From: Yamagishiella unicocca
Taxonomy: Eukaryota > Chlorophyta > Chlorophyceae > Chlamydomonadales > Volvocaceae
Length of the DNA stretch: 64,000 nucleotides
NCBI GenBank assembly: GCA_003116995.1
Contig: BDSL01000006.1
Span: forward strand, 1,633,501-1,697,500
Reading direction: 5' to 3'
How positions within the stretch are numbered: the stretch's first letter is position 1; every line of letters begins with the position of its first letter. This document shows positions 27,401 to 39,435 of this stretch, in pieces. Below the pieces are notes generated by a model. That model searched no databases and was not told the DNA's origin. It saw only the letters and a list, made by a program, of their open reading frames with translations. Both the position numbers and the translations under genes were made by a program.

Positions 27401-28321
27401 TGCCTCCCGCATTCAGATTTCATCACCGCCGGCGACCCACATCGCGAATCCAATGTGCTGACCCACATCGCGACCCCCCGTGACGATCCACGTTGCGAAT
27501 CCCCTGGTCAACATGCTGCGTGCAGCGCCGCCTTCGGATGGTGACGCGGTAGGACGTTTGCTGTTCAAGTTGGGACCACTCGAGTTTGCTCCGCACCCTC
27601 TATTCAATACATGGGTTGCCCCATGGTTTCCTTGCACATCAGCGCTTCAGCAGGAGCAGGTGCATCCCTTTGCAGTGGGTGGTGGCGGAAGTGTGGTGCC
27701 GACCTCAACGGCAGGACGCTGACCGACCCACAAACGGGCGCCGAGGCAGAGTGGGAGGAACGAAGGGAGGCAGAGGCGCGCTGCACTTGGTTACTCGCGA
27801 GCTAAATGGCGTGGTCCTCGCGAGATTTTTGGATCCAGGATAAGTAGACCCGCAACCCACATCGCGATCGCGACTCATATTCCGGGGGCACCCGCGACGG
27901 CACTGCTCGGAGTCCATGAACCCCCAGGGCAAAACCCGCGGGCAGTGACTGCCTGGCCGTCCAGGAGCAGTACCAACACCGTCCGCCGCACCTCCAGAGC
28001 GCCAGCGATATGCATGTCGAGGTCGGAAAGCTTGCCATACTTGATGGCAGAGAAGCTGGCGACTGGATGTAAGGAATGGGCGTAGGCGACCGCGCTGTGA
28101 GGCCGGTTGCGCGGCGAGGATTCACCGTCTTGCACATCAGCAGCCCAACTGAGGCCACCCTGCAGGCGGACCCCGTCCGCAGTTGTCGGAGGTACTCCCA
28201 AGTATAGTGCTTTCCTGCTGTTGTCCGCCTTTGATTGACGATGCTCATCTCTTCGCCTTGCACTTTTTACAGTTCGGTTTATTAGGCGTGCCAGCGCATC
28301 GGACTGGTCACTTTCTGACAT
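17802..28321 (-). CDS. Gene B: giant IQ-motif, low-complexity protein with prion-like tail
   Basis: Eleven exons (5' to 3'): 28321-27992, 27164-27108, 26510-26436, 25965-25722, 25260-25198, 25068-24060, 23919-22741, 22245-21987, 21688-20354, 19900-18192, 18012-17802. All phases close and give 2156 residues. The N-terminal part is coiled-coil-like, with an IQ-type calmodulin-binding motif assembled across the exon 3/4 junction (RAARTIQLYWRMYRERLR, about 147-164). Then come a Lys run (KKKAKKKKKKK, about 265), an acidic Asp/Gly/Glu region (about 415-510), Ser/Pro-rich disorder, and a Gln/Tyr repeat (PYQQQ units, about 1955-2013). The last exon adds a more ordered 70-residue end. No enzyme domain is visible; a calmodulin-regulated scaffold is only a guess. 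The start ATG and exon 2 acceptor (27164 or 27161) are the least certain parts. The exon 1 to 2 gap could hide further small exons. Confidence 0.78.
18417..18587 (-). repeat. Coding PYQQQ tandem repeat in gene B
   Basis: About eleven units of PYQQQ, PYQQQQ or QYQQQQ. A block of about 70 bases is present twice almost perfectly, so the array grew by a recent segmental duplication. Gln/Tyr-rich arrays of this kind are typical of prion-like, phase-separating regions. Confidence 0.9.
20193..20243 (+). repeat. 12-bp CACACACCCTCA minisatellite
   Basis: About four units of a 12-base repeat lie in intron 9 of gene B (19901-20353). Confidence 0.85.
21754..21830 (+). repeat. Dispersed intronic element, copy 2
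   Basis: Begins CGAGGAAGACCCGTGG, has ACCGTTTAGAACAGACG and ends GATGCATGCTGGAGAACTGG. It lies in intron 8 of gene B (21689-21986), antisense to the gene and close to the 3' splice site. Confidence 0.9.
22416..22490 (-). repeat. Dispersed intronic element, copy 3
   Basis: Reverse-complement copy with all signature blocks intact, in intron 7 of gene B (22246-22740) and sense to it. Low-complexity sequence and TTGTCCCCTGC extend it to about 22379, a tail also seen beside copy 6. Confidence 0.9.
25126..25191 (-). repeat. 12-bp GAGGGCGGGGAC minisatellite at a splice donor
   Basis: About five and a half perfect 12-base units fill the start of intron 5 of gene B, beginning directly after the donor GTGGGTGAG at 25197. 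Confidence 0.9.
26363..26388 (-). repeat. Dispersed intronic element, copy 4 (5' fragment)
   Basis: Only the first block survives (GAGGAAGACCCGTGGATGCC). It is in intron 3 of gene B (25966-26435), sense orientation, close to the donor site. Confidence 0.7.
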
Positions 28322-30167
28322 TCGCTGCCGTCGCGCTGGGTCCGAGGCGCGCGGCACACCGCCTTTGCGGTAATAGTAGAAATACAATTAACGTATGACA
28401 TTCAACTCGAAAGATGCTGGAATGCCTTCGACAGTAATAAAACAACGAACGCTCGCACTAGCAAAAGTGTCAGCCATAAATGTAAATAGTAAAGCGAATA
28501 AGTAGTTTATGTCCTGGACACCTGAGATGATACAAACGGGGGCATAAGACGCCATAGATGATTTCGCAGGGCTGTACAAAGTACCGCACACGATTATTTT
28601 TAGAACAGGCCACCGCGCCCTAGCAGCTTGCACAGCAGTGTCAGCATTTATGGCGATGATTGACCACATTGTGCGCTGTAACCGTGTATGTGCCATACCC
28701 CAACCTGCACCAGCGCAAGAAGCGTTGTCCTTTCGTTTAGGACAAATCCATCGCCCCCTCGTCGACAACCTCACCCTATCCTACCCTATAAAGCACTGGT
28801 CTTCCGCGTGCACCGGTAATTTCGGCGGCTCTGCCGTAGGAAGGACGTGACCCTAGAGATATCAGGGAAGACCTCTATAAAGCGCCATATTTCTCGGTGG
28901 TCACGCGGCTAGCTTCGCTGCAGCTGGAGCCTTTGCCTTGCTGCATCGCACAGGCTACAGTTGTTGCCGTTGCCTGGGGTGCCGTACGGTGCCGCAGTAG
29001 CGAAGGACCTGCTTCTTGAACCCTTCCTTGCCGATATACGCGCTTTTGTGTCGAAGTCTGCTGGTCGCTGCAGGTAGCACCCAAAATGTTCCCATAGTGT
29101 TGTGATAAGCACATACGTGCCTCCACGGCCCTTAACACCTGAGACATAGCCCGCTGCTCCACGATGCACGTACCTCGCCAGCGTGGCCATGTAAATGGCG
29201 TACGCCCAGGGGAGAGGGGCCTACCACTCGACCGTTATGCCTGTATACGAGAGCCAAGGCCGCCGGGTATGGAGCCCTCACCACTTCTTGGCCGTGAAGA
29301 GCAACACTGTTCAAGAGGGAACGTAATTTAGCCGTACACGAGGTGAAGAATTTGTCAGACGGACGAAACAGAATAAATGGAGACACAGGGATCGGGTGGA
29401 TGATCAACCAACGATGGCGGTTGGAATATCGTACCCTGGCGTTGGGCACGCAGTTGCGCCGAGAAGTAGAAACATGTGCAGCATGAAGTGCGTGCAGTGC
29501 ATGGGCAGCCGCTGCCACGCAGTTGTTAGTTGGCCTGTTTCGTCGGTTATGCATCCACGGTCTGGGTAAGGATGGGCACAGGGGATGGAGCCTAGGTTTT
29601 TTGTAATGGTTGACCGCGTCCAGAGTGACAAGCGGCGGGCAGACATACGGTAGGCCTAGCGATGATGAGAAGCGAGGGGCAGCAGATACTTGCCACAGAC
29701 TGTAGTGGGCGCCGGTTGTGAATCTTGCAGGGCGGTGCAACAACGAGAAGACGTGTGGGGCAGGATGGGGCAGGGGAAGACGAAGAGCAACAACGGATGC
29801 GTGCAGAGAGGACACGAGAGGACATAGCCCAGGTGCCCAGCGGAGGTAAGGTCCATGGTTGTGGTGACATGGGGCAAACCAGGAGGATAGCTCTCTTTGA
29901 AACGGCGCATCGTGGCAGTGAGGAGCTGCCATGGGGGCTGGGGAAAACTATAGTATCTGTCACACGGTCAGACATCCGGCTTGTCGGTACGACCCTTACA
30001 GTCGTATTGCTGCCTGCTGGTCTTGCTCGCTGTGGAATTGCACAATAACGTTGAATACATGCTTATCTAGGGATCCTTTAGCAGGCTGAAGAACCTGGTA
30101 ATATTTTACTTCCGACTCTAGCAATTTCTGCTTGAGCGGGCCACTGGCCCGCTAGTGGACAGGCGCC
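28322..30167. promoter_or_regulatory. Divergent intergenic region, gene B / AP-2 alpha
   Basis: It separates the two start codons and must contain both promoters. The first 500 bases are AT-rich compared with the rest of the window. Open frames at 28388-28774 (-) and 29132-29932 (-) have no recognisable motif; the first could be a remnant or an upstream exon of gene B, but I found no phase-consistent splice to support that. Confidence 0.35.
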
Positions 30168-33100
30168 ATGTCCAAGACTGCTTACATGCGTGGTCTCCAG
30201 GTACTAGAGGACTGTTTTTGAGGAATCCACGAAAATACGTTGTCGATCATCATCATGGGTTGGCCTTGGTGTGTGCCAGGTGTTCATATCGGACATCAGG
30301 GCATGTCAGAACAAGGAACAAGAGCAGCGTCGTGTGGAGAAAGAGCTGGCAAAGATCAGAGCGAAGTTTGGGGAAGACAAGGCGCTGTCTGGTGAGCCTA
30401 TGGAAGCAGCTGCGTCGCGACGCCGGTAACATGCCTGAGAACGAATCTGGCTCATATCACACAATGTCTGCAGGCTACGATCGGCGCAAGTATATTTGGA
30501 AGCTCCTCTACATCTATATGCTGGGCTTTGACATTGACTTCGGACACAAGCAGGCCTGTGACCTGATTCCTATGGCGAAATACTCAGACAAACAAGTCGG
30601 ATACATGGCGTGCTCGCTTCTTTTGCAAGAGGTAGAGTTTGGGTGCCACTCAGCTGTAGAACTTCCTTCCTTCACTGGGCCTCATGGGTGGCCGCGGTGT
30701 GCGTAAGGTCAGCCCCTGGTTGACATGTAACGACACGTGCCTGCGTTGCAGAATGACGAGTTTTTACGCCTGGCCATCAATGCTATCCACATGGACATGA
30801 CCAGTCGCAACGAAGCATTCCAGGCGCTGGCGCTAAGCTTCGTGGGCAACAGTAAGGAGGGGAGCTTGGGAGGGCCACTGGATGTAGGACACGGGCGAGA
30901 CGGGGAACGCCTGACGGTAATCGTCGACAGGAGGGTACTCGTGGGGAAAGGCAACCTGATGATCGTTCAGATGCGATCATCCACTATTCCTACCTAGGCA
31001 ATGAACCATTCATAACACCCACATCGCCCCATCCCGCTTCCCAGTTGGCGGCCATGAGATGGCGGAGGCGCTGACGTTGGACGTGCTTAAGCTGCTGGTG
31101 CGTCGCTGCTGCGCATGTGGCGTTCTGCAGAGTGATCGGGGTAGCCACCCTGGGGGGTGCGCTACAAGGGAAGCATGAAGGGAAGCATGATGCTTTGCCA
31201 ATCCGTCCTCCACGCATTCACCTCTTTCGGGGATCGCCGGTGGGCTTATCCGTGCCTCCTGGTCCGGTAGCATGATCGCCGATGGTACCGGCTTCGCGGC
31301 CCCGTTCTTCCCACTGTCCCATAACGATTACAGACTAGCGGCGCTTCGCGGCCGCTTATCAAGAAGCGCGCGTCGCTCTGCCTGCTGCGGCTGTTGCGCA
31401 AGACGCCGGCGGACGCCCCGCTGCTGGTCTCGGCGGACACGTTCAGCCCCACCATGGGCGCCCTGCTGGAGGAGCGGGACCTGGGCTTGCTGTTGTGTTC
31501 CGTGACGCTGCTTCACGGCCTGGTGCTGCGGTCGGGCACGGGTAAGTGCGCAGGGGCTCGATGCCTCTGAAGGACACGGGGAAGCGTGCGTACACGCGCA
31601 CAAGCGACGGAGATCAACCGTCCCTTTTTGCAACAGCCCCAGTTGTCGAACGGTGTTGCGCGCCGGTTGCGGCTTACACGTGGTGAACGCGCCGGTTACG
31701 GCCTGCAAGTGGTGAAACGCAAGTCGGGGGCAGAAATGTGCGTCTGAGAGCTCACGCTGGCGTCCTCATTCATGACACGTGAACACTGCAGGGTGCACCC
31801 GGGAGAGGGAGTGAGAGTATGGTAGATTTGACGATTGCCGGCTGTAGTTGGCTGGGGTTCTTCGAGAGGATGCATGGGGAAGGTGCATGGGGAAGATGCG
31901 TGGGGAAGATGCATCGGGAAGGTGGATCAGTACCGTGGACGACTGATCCTGGTGTTGGGGTTGCGTCTCTAGGAACCCAGATTGCATGTTCGGTCTGGCC
32001 CACATGGGAGATCACACCGCCAGCCATGCACTACGGCTTCGGGCGCTGCCCAGCACGTGCCAGGCCTGCATGCGCCGACGCGCACGTCGTCCGTCTGGCA
32101 CGGGCCTGCGCGGGTTTGCGGGTGCCCACGAAAACCATGTCCTGCTGTGCTGCCATTCGAATCCTGCGGACAGTTGCGGTTCGACGGTTCCAGTGGCATG
32201 GGGATGTTGCAATCCTGGGACTGTGATTTCGGAGGCGGGGCCGTCGAAATTGTGCATGGATTGCATCACGCGCTTCCATTCATCCGCTGTGATCATGTCC
32301 CCGCGACCGCCAGGCGGCTACGAAACGTGCCAGGGGCGCGTCATCAAAATCCTGGAGCGCCTGGTCCGGGAGCGCGAGCGCATTCCTCCAGAGTACCTCT
32401 ACTACGGTATCCCCTCGCCCTGGCTACAGGTGCTGCTTGCGTGCTGTTGCGCCCGCTGTGTGCTAGAGCATCCGTTGTGACGCATTTGCAAATTGGTGAA
32501 GCCTATGCTGGTTTTACACCTTTTCCAAAAAGTGCCATAATCAGCTACCTGGTTGGGAAATGAAGGGTGGGGCCGTCGCAGTCTGGACGACCGGCCATGC
32601 AGTGGATGTGGCGGAGGCGCCGAGGCAGTTACGAATAAAGTGCTGCAGCCCCCCGCATCGATGCACTGCCCTATCTTCCGGGCCCCAATCAACCGCCCTG
32701 TTATGCTCCTGCTGCCCCCTCGCCCCTCCGGCCCACAGGCTCGCTGCCTGCGTGCCTTGCAGCTGTTCCCGCCGCCTGACAGCGCCTCGGAGCGGAAGGC
32801 TCTGCACGACGTGTTGCAGAACATTATTGCGGCCAGTGAGTAACTCTGCTGGGGGTGGCATACAAACCGTTGACGCGAAAAGGACAGGATAGTTGGCTCT
32901 GCTGGGGGGGGAGGCGCCGAGCCGCGGAGGCGCTTGCGTGGATGCACACGGCCCGGAGAGCCGCACGCGCTGCGAGGAAGGGCCGGGTCACCTAAGGGGG
33001 GACGTTGCCGGAGCGACAGCGGTCCCCTGGTCCCTTGGTTTCGCGATAAGAGGTACCATAGCGGCGGCTTCTTGAGAACACAACCCAGTGTCTGCGGCGG

Positions 33101-34754
33101 GCGGCGAAGCGCAATGTCGGCGCAGGCCCGACGCAAGCGGAGGCCCTCCGTGGCTGGCACCGGATGAGACGACGGGATGTGCGGGGCCAGGGCCCCGGGC
33201 CGGGGCTGCTCGGGATCATCTTCGCAGCGGCGATCACTCGACAGGGGCAACGATAAGGGCCGTGGTGGGAGGAGGACGTGGTACTAGCCAGACCGAACAT
33301 GGGTCGGACCGGATCACAGCGATCCGAGGGTATCCATAGCAGGTGTACGTGCGATGTGGGGATGGGACCGCGGGGAGCACGTCAATGCCCGAAGTGCCAA
33401 CCATGGCGCCGAGAGTGCTGTCCCTCTCAGCGCTCATGTCACTTGCACTCCTCACTTCACCGCTGGCAACCTGCTGGCGCCCGCGCGTTCACACGCGCAA
33501 GCTGTCACCTGGTCGGACCACCGAGCTGCCACGAAGCGGCTGCCCGTCCGCCCACCCACCAGCCATCCTCAAAAACACCCACCCGACGTCCGCCCACCCA
33601 CCCACCAGCCCACGCACACATCCCATGTGACAAACACGCGTCTCTGCGCAACCCATCCACCAACCACCCACGACCCACCGCCCACGCTGCGTAGCGAGTG
33701 CCGAGGCGGCCAAGAACGCCAACCCCAACAAGACGAATGCGTTGAACGCCATCCTGTTCGAGGCGCTGGCGCTAACGCTGCACCACACGAGCTCCACCAA
33801 CGCCGCCATCGGCGCCACCGGACCCGACGCGGCCAACGACCGCGCGACCCTGGGCTCGTGCCTCAGCCTCATGGGCCGCTACTTGGCGGGCAAGGTAGGC
33901 GGCCAAATGGGCGCAGGGCAGGGCAGGGCGGCCGTAACGGGTAAAATACAGCCGTCGTCTCCAAAGCACTGTACCAACGCAAAAGCCATCTCGATGGGGG
34001 TAGGCACCTATAAGGCCGCGACGCGTGACGCGCCTCCTAAAACGCGCTGGTTGCATTTGGAGAGCGCGCAGTGAGAGCCCCAGGCTGCATGGTACCGCAT
34101 ACTGCAAACCCCGCACCAAGCCCTGCCCTGGTGGGTCTCCCCTACACGCCGTCCTCGCGGTTGCTCCGTCGCATCACGGCCCTGGGCCCCTCGCCACCCC
34201 CAAACCCAAAAACTCCACCCCAGGACCCGAACGCCAAGTACCTGGCGCTGGACTCGCTGGCTCGGCTGACGGGCGCCATGCCGGAGGTGCTGGAGGGCGT
34301 GCGCCACCACCAGGCCACGGTCATGGCCAGCCTGAAGGTATGGCCGCGGCGGGGCGGCGTGAAAGGCCATGGGGAAGAGGGTGCTCTTGCTGCGGTTCGC
34401 TCGGTGCGACCACGTCTGGAGTCGTCTCCTCCCGCACAGCCTAATCCGCGTCCTGCGTTTGCTGGCTGAGTGACCGACTGACTTACTCTTTGTCGTGGTG
34501 GCCGTTCGTGTCCTGTGCCTTGTGGCGGCTCGGCAGGATCCGGACGTGTCCATCCGCCGCCGCGCGCTGGACCTGCTGTTCGCCATGTGCGACGCGGCGT
34601 CGGCGCCCGAGGTGGTTTCGGAGCTGCTCAAGCACCTGGTGGTGGCGGACTTCGGTGTGCGCGAGGAGCTGGTGCTCAAGGTGCGAGGCGGGGCTTGAGG
34701 CGGAGGAGGAGGAGGAGGCGCAGCGAGGGAACACGCGCAGCAGGACGGATTAGA

Positions 34755-34792
<38 letters not shown>

Positions 34793-37700
34793 CTGGCGGC
34801 AGGGTTGTGTGTGAGCGTATGTATGTGGAGGAGGCTGCTGCCACGTGACGCCATTCTGAGCCCCGATGCGTGACGTGGCTGCGGCTTTGGCGGGGCCACG
34901 GGGGCAACAGCGGCGCACCGCGGGCTGCCCAGGCCTGCGCAGGGCCCGCGGTGTGTGTTTGCTGCTGATGGCCTCCTCCATCTCCGGCATTGCGACTCAA
35001 CCCTCAAGTCTTCTTCGCCTCCCCGGCCACCATGCACATCCCTCCCTAATCGGCCTGTGGTGACCTACCTCTTCCCCTGTCTCCTCTCCTCCCCCCGCCG
35101 CCTCCGCCTCCGGCCGGCCAGATCGCCATCCTGGCAGAAAAATTCGCGCCCAACATGCAGTGGTGAGTGGACTTCCGACGTGCCTCCCGCGGGGAAGGCC
35201 GTCCGCCTGCCTGCTGCCTCCACCTCCCACACGATACCCGCCTGGTCATTACTCGGTCAACACCTGCATGCGCCCGCGTGGGTTTCTCCTGGTTACCACG
35301 ACCGGTTGCTGAGCTGGCCTTGATCCCTGGTCTTGATCCCCACCACCCGATCCCGCAGGTACATGGACGTCGTGCTGCAGCTGCTGGAGCGCTCGGGCGA
35401 CTTCGTGTCCGACGAAATCTGGCACCGCGCGGTGCAGATGGTCACGAACAACCCCTCCATGCAGGAGTACGCGGCGCGCAACGTGGCGGAGGCCCTCAAG
35501 CGCGGCGCGGCGCAGGAGGTAAGCCCCTCCGCCCCCGCCCCCCCGAACCCCCCTGGCGACCTGTTCCTAAGCCATGCGCGTCAACACACTCGCAGTCGCC
35601 CCCTCGCTGGCGCGCGCCTAGGGGACGGCCTGTAGCTTCTGTTTGCCACCGTCAGCTGCGCAGGCGCAAAACCATGAACTCCCTGGCCATAGCCAAGGAG
35701 CCGCGTGGGCTGTCGTACATGCCGCTGTCAAAACCCGCGATGTGCCCCTCCGCACCGCACTAACCCCCTCCGGCACCCGCAGTCGCTGGTCTGCACCGCG
35801 GCCTACGTGCTGGGCGAGTACGGGCGCCTGATCCGCGCGGAGGTCCCGCCCGCGGAGCAGTACCGCCTGCTGCACGCGGCCTTCCCCGCCGCCTCGCAGC
35901 CCACGAAGGGCCTGCTCATGACCGCGCTGCTCAAGGTGGGAGTTCCGGGGCACCCTGAACGAGAGGGTTGAGGCGACACCCGACTGGGGTGGCAAGGACA
36001 ACCCGTGTACGAAGGGTTTAGGACAGGACCGTTTAGGACAGACGTCTCCACACCAGACTGGGGTGGGAGGGGGCTAGGCAACCGGCTGGCGGCAACGACG
36101 GATGTGTTCGCCTGGCTGGCTGGCTGGCGGCGGCGGCGGGGACGCATCCACAGCGCCGGCGTGCGGCCGGGTGCGGCCAATGCGATGTGTAGGAGTGTGG
36201 CTGGAAAGGGCCGACGGACCAAGCGTAGCGACTATACCGACGGCGGCACAGCATAGCTCCCGTGAGACCCTCCCGCAGACGCCCCCGCCCCCGCCCTCGC
36301 CGCCGTGTCCTGCCTTTCCCTGGGCCCCTCCCCCTCTGACCCCCTCCCTCTCTGACCCCCTCCCCCCCAGATCTTCCTGCTGGAGCCCACCAACGCGACG
36401 CTCTCTCGCGACGTGCGCGAGCTGTTTGAGCGCTACAAGCGCTTCATGGACGCCGAGCTGCAGCAGCGGGCGACGGAGTACCTGGTGCGCTGGGGGCCCG
36501 GTTGGGGGGTGGGCGGGATTCCACGCTTAGGCATGGAGTGGGACCACCGCAGGATACGGTGGCAAGATATGGCGGCAGGTAGGCCAGGTAAAGGTGCCGA
36601 TGCGGCCGCGGTTTCTGTAGGCAAGGGGGACATCCGCCCCTCTGTGGCGTCCCAAGGGCCCTTCTCACATGCCATGCCGCCTCTCCTCACGGTAACAGCG
36701 AAACACCACCCCGCCCCCCCCCGCCCTGCCCGCAGCAGGCCCTTGCAGCCAACCCCGCCGCCGCCGCCAACTTCATCCTGCCCATGCCGGCGTGGACTAT
36801 CCGGGAGTCCTCGCTCATGAAGCGACTGCAGCCCGAGGACGGGCTGGGAGGCCCGCCCGCAGACGCCATCGCCCTGGGGGCCGCCGCCAGCGGCGCAACC
36901 GAAGCACCCTCCACGCTGGCCAGCGTCAACACCGCACAGCTGCTGTCCGTGCCCATGCCCAGCGGCCCCGGCGGCGTGCCGCCGCCGGCGGCGCCGACAG
37001 ACCTGCTGTCCATGGACTCCGCGTCGCAAGCTGCGGCCCCTACGAACGGCAGCTTTGCGGCGGCTCCGCCGCCGCCGCCGCCGAAGGCCCCTGTGGACCT
37101 GCTGTCGGACCTATTCGGTGACGTGGTAGTCAGCAGCAGCGCCGCACCTGCGGCACCGCAGCCGCCTCCGCCTCCGCAGCCTGCGCCGTACGGCTTCCCT
37201 GGAGCACCGGCGGCTGTGGGGCTGGCTGGCTTCCCGGGCATGATGCCGCCCGGGCCGGCAGCAGGAGCGCCTGCCGCGCCCGCAGGGGCGTTTGGCATGC
37301 CGGGGGTCGGGTATCCCGGCGCTCCTCCCCAGGGCTTCCCGGGGATGATGCAGCAGCCCGCCGCCGCCCCTGGAGGCTTCCCGTACCCCACCGCAACGGC
37401 GGCGAACCCCTTCGCTGCGAACCCATTTCCCGTCGCCGCGCCGGCCGCGGTTGCGTCGTTCGTCTCCCCAGTCGCCGCCGCCGATCCGTTTGGGGATAGC
37501 CACTTTCCAGCGCCGGCGCCTCCAGCTGCTGCCGCGGCGCCGCCGCCGCCGCCGGTGGACCCGCCGCGTCCCGCAGGCGACATCGACGCGTGGTACTCGG
37601 CGTTGCTGGTCAAGGTGGGAGGGGGTGGGGGGCCCGGATGGGGCAAGGTGGGAGGGGTGGGGGACCCGGATGGGGCAGGGTGGGAGGGGGGACCAGGATG

Positions 37701-39435
37701 GGGCAAGGGCTAGAGGCAGATGAGTCTTTCTCGCCCGGGGTGCGGTCCCGTGAAGGGCGAGCCCTTGGTGGCCGGGCACGTCGCAGTCGACTGGCGGATG
37801 ATGTGTCATGACAAGCAGGTGTAGCGTCTAGTGGGCCTAGGGGGCAGCCCGTTGAGGAAAGGCATAGGAGGCGCACCCCACAAACGCATGGAACGGCGGT
37901 TATCGGTTGTGCCGGCGCAAACGGGACGGGCGGGATGGCTGGGCTGGGCGCAGAAAACGCGGCGGTAAACCGACAACCCCGGGTGCCCGAGGTTTTACCG
38001 GTCCAGAGGGTCGCGGTGCTCGCTGGCGCCCTCCGCTTGTTGTCCCCTGCGCTCCCTTTCCCCTCTGCCACCCCACCATCCCACCGAGTTTTCCAGCATG
38101 CATCTCAAAACGTCTGTTCCAAACGGTTTTCCTCGCATACACGGGTCTTCCTCGCAACCACCCCACCGACCTCCCGGCGCACAGGAACGCGGCATCCTGT
38201 ATGAGGACCAGTACCTGCAGGTGGGCATGCAGTCGCAGTACACCCGGGGCCGAGGCAACGCGGTCCTCTACCTGGGCAACAAGCACCCCACGGCGCAGCT
38301 CACGGGCGTGAACATCAGCTTGGCGATCCCGTCGCCGGGCGTGCAGGTGGGTTGGGGAAAGCCCGTGGACTAGGAAGCGGAGTAGGAAACCGTTTGGTGC
38401 AGGTGTATGGGCGGTGCCTGGGGGATGGCCGGCTGGAGCTTGTGATGGGGGAGGGAAGGGGCAGGGTGGGCGGGAAGTGGGATCGCGGAACGGAGTCTAG
38501 GGAGTCGCGGAAGTGGGGAGCGGGGGGGGGTATGTTGCCAACTGCAGCCCCACCCGCTCCGCCGGCGCCGTTGCGCCCCTCCGTCCTCCAGGTCACCCTG
38601 GGCCCACTGCCCAGCACCTTGGAGACCAAGCAGCAGGTGCAGGTGGCCATCACGCTAACCTGCCTGGGGCCCTTCCAAGCGCCCCCCGTCCTGTCGCTGT
38701 CCTACGGCGTCGGCGGCGCGCCCGCGCTGGCGGGGCTGCAGTTGCGCCTGCCTACCGCCATGCACAAGTTCATGGCGCCCGAGCCGCGCATCCCCAAGGA
38801 GTCCTTCTTCGAGTACTGGCGCTCCGCCCAGCCGCACTGCAAGGCGCAGGAGATGGTCGACCGAGGCGCGGCGGGCCCGCTGTCCGCGGAGTCGGTGCAG
38901 GTGCGGTGTGACCCCTCCTGCCTGGGTGTTCGTTTTGGCGCTACCAAAACCCGTGAGGAAATCCCCGCCAAACGGGGAATCCAACCAAGGGGGGGTATAC
39001 GAGCGTGGGTGGGGGAGGTGGGTCGGCTGGCCGACCAGCCCTCGGCTGCATGTTGGCGACTTGGCCTGTTTAGCTGCCCCGGGGTGCGTAAGGAAGCGTG
39101 TCTAGCTGCCGGACCCTGACCGACCTGCGTTGGGTTGGTGCCCTTCGTGAGCTTTATGACCTTCACGTCCCGTGCAGAGTGTGATGCGGCTGCTGCACCT
39201 GGGGGTGGAGCACGGCTACCTCGACCCCTCGCCGCACAACGAAGCCGGCGCCGCGTACTGGGCCTGCGGGCCCCCCGAGGCGCAGAAGCCGAGCGTCTGC
39301 TGCTGCCGAGTGGAGGCCAACCCGCAGAACCGCGCGCAGTTCCGCGTGACGGTGGTTTCGGAGCAGCCGGAGCTGGCGACGGCGGTGCACGCGCTGCTGG
39401 TGGTGCACCTCCGCGCGGCGCCCGCGTCGCAATAA
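30168..39435 (+). CDS. AP2A: AP-2 adaptor complex subunit alpha (alpha-adaptin)
   Basis: Nineteen exons: 30168-30200, 30280-30391, 30474-30631, 30752-30851, 31045-31097, 31334-31541, 32314-32429, 32739-32835, 33695-33894, 34224-34337, 34537-34680, 35122-35162, 35359-35518, 35783-35935, 36371-36484, 36736-37614, 38185-38346, 38592-38900, 39178-39435. All phases close, giving 1136 residues (plant homologues are near 1010). AP-2 alpha binds PtdIns(4,5)P2 and cargo at the plasma membrane and recruits clathrin and accessory proteins. Diagnostic stretches are VFISDIRACQNKEQE, KYIWKLLYIYMLGFDIDFGH, EYLYYGIPSPWLQ and DPDVSIRRRALDLLFAMCD in the trunk. Exons 16-19 hold the hinge and ear. The hinge is expanded, Pro/Ala/Gly-rich, with DLLSMD and DLLSDLFGD clathrin-box-like motifs and two NPF tripeptides near 830. 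Introns 14 and 16 carry dispersed-element copies. Confidence 0.97.
34756..34790 (+). repeat. (GA)n microsatellite
   Basis: About sixteen perfect GA dinucleotides lie in intron 11 of the AP-2 alpha gene (34681-35121). Confidence 0.95.
35993..36050 (+). repeat. Dispersed intronic element, copy 5 (diverged)
   Basis: Retains ACCCGTGTACGA and ACCGTTTAGGACAGACGTCT, with an internal duplication of the TTTAGGACAG block. It is in intron 14 of AP-2 alpha (35936-36370), sense orientation. Confidence 0.65.
38082..38156 (-). repeat. Dispersed intronic element, copy 6
   Basis: Full reverse-complement copy with all signature blocks. It ends 28 bases before the exon 17 acceptor of AP-2 alpha (intron 37615-38184) and is antisense to the gene. 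The flanking TTGTCCCCTGC near 38038 matches the tail of copy 3. Confidence 0.9.

Noticed and set aside
28388..28774. Possible upstream coding exon of gene B
   Set aside because: Composition is protein-like, but I could not find a donor/acceptor pair that joins it in phase to the exon starting at 28321.
29132..29932. 266-codon minus-strand open frame upstream of AP-2 alpha
   Set aside because: His/Pro-rich composition without domain or conserved pattern, and no phase-consistent junction to gene B.
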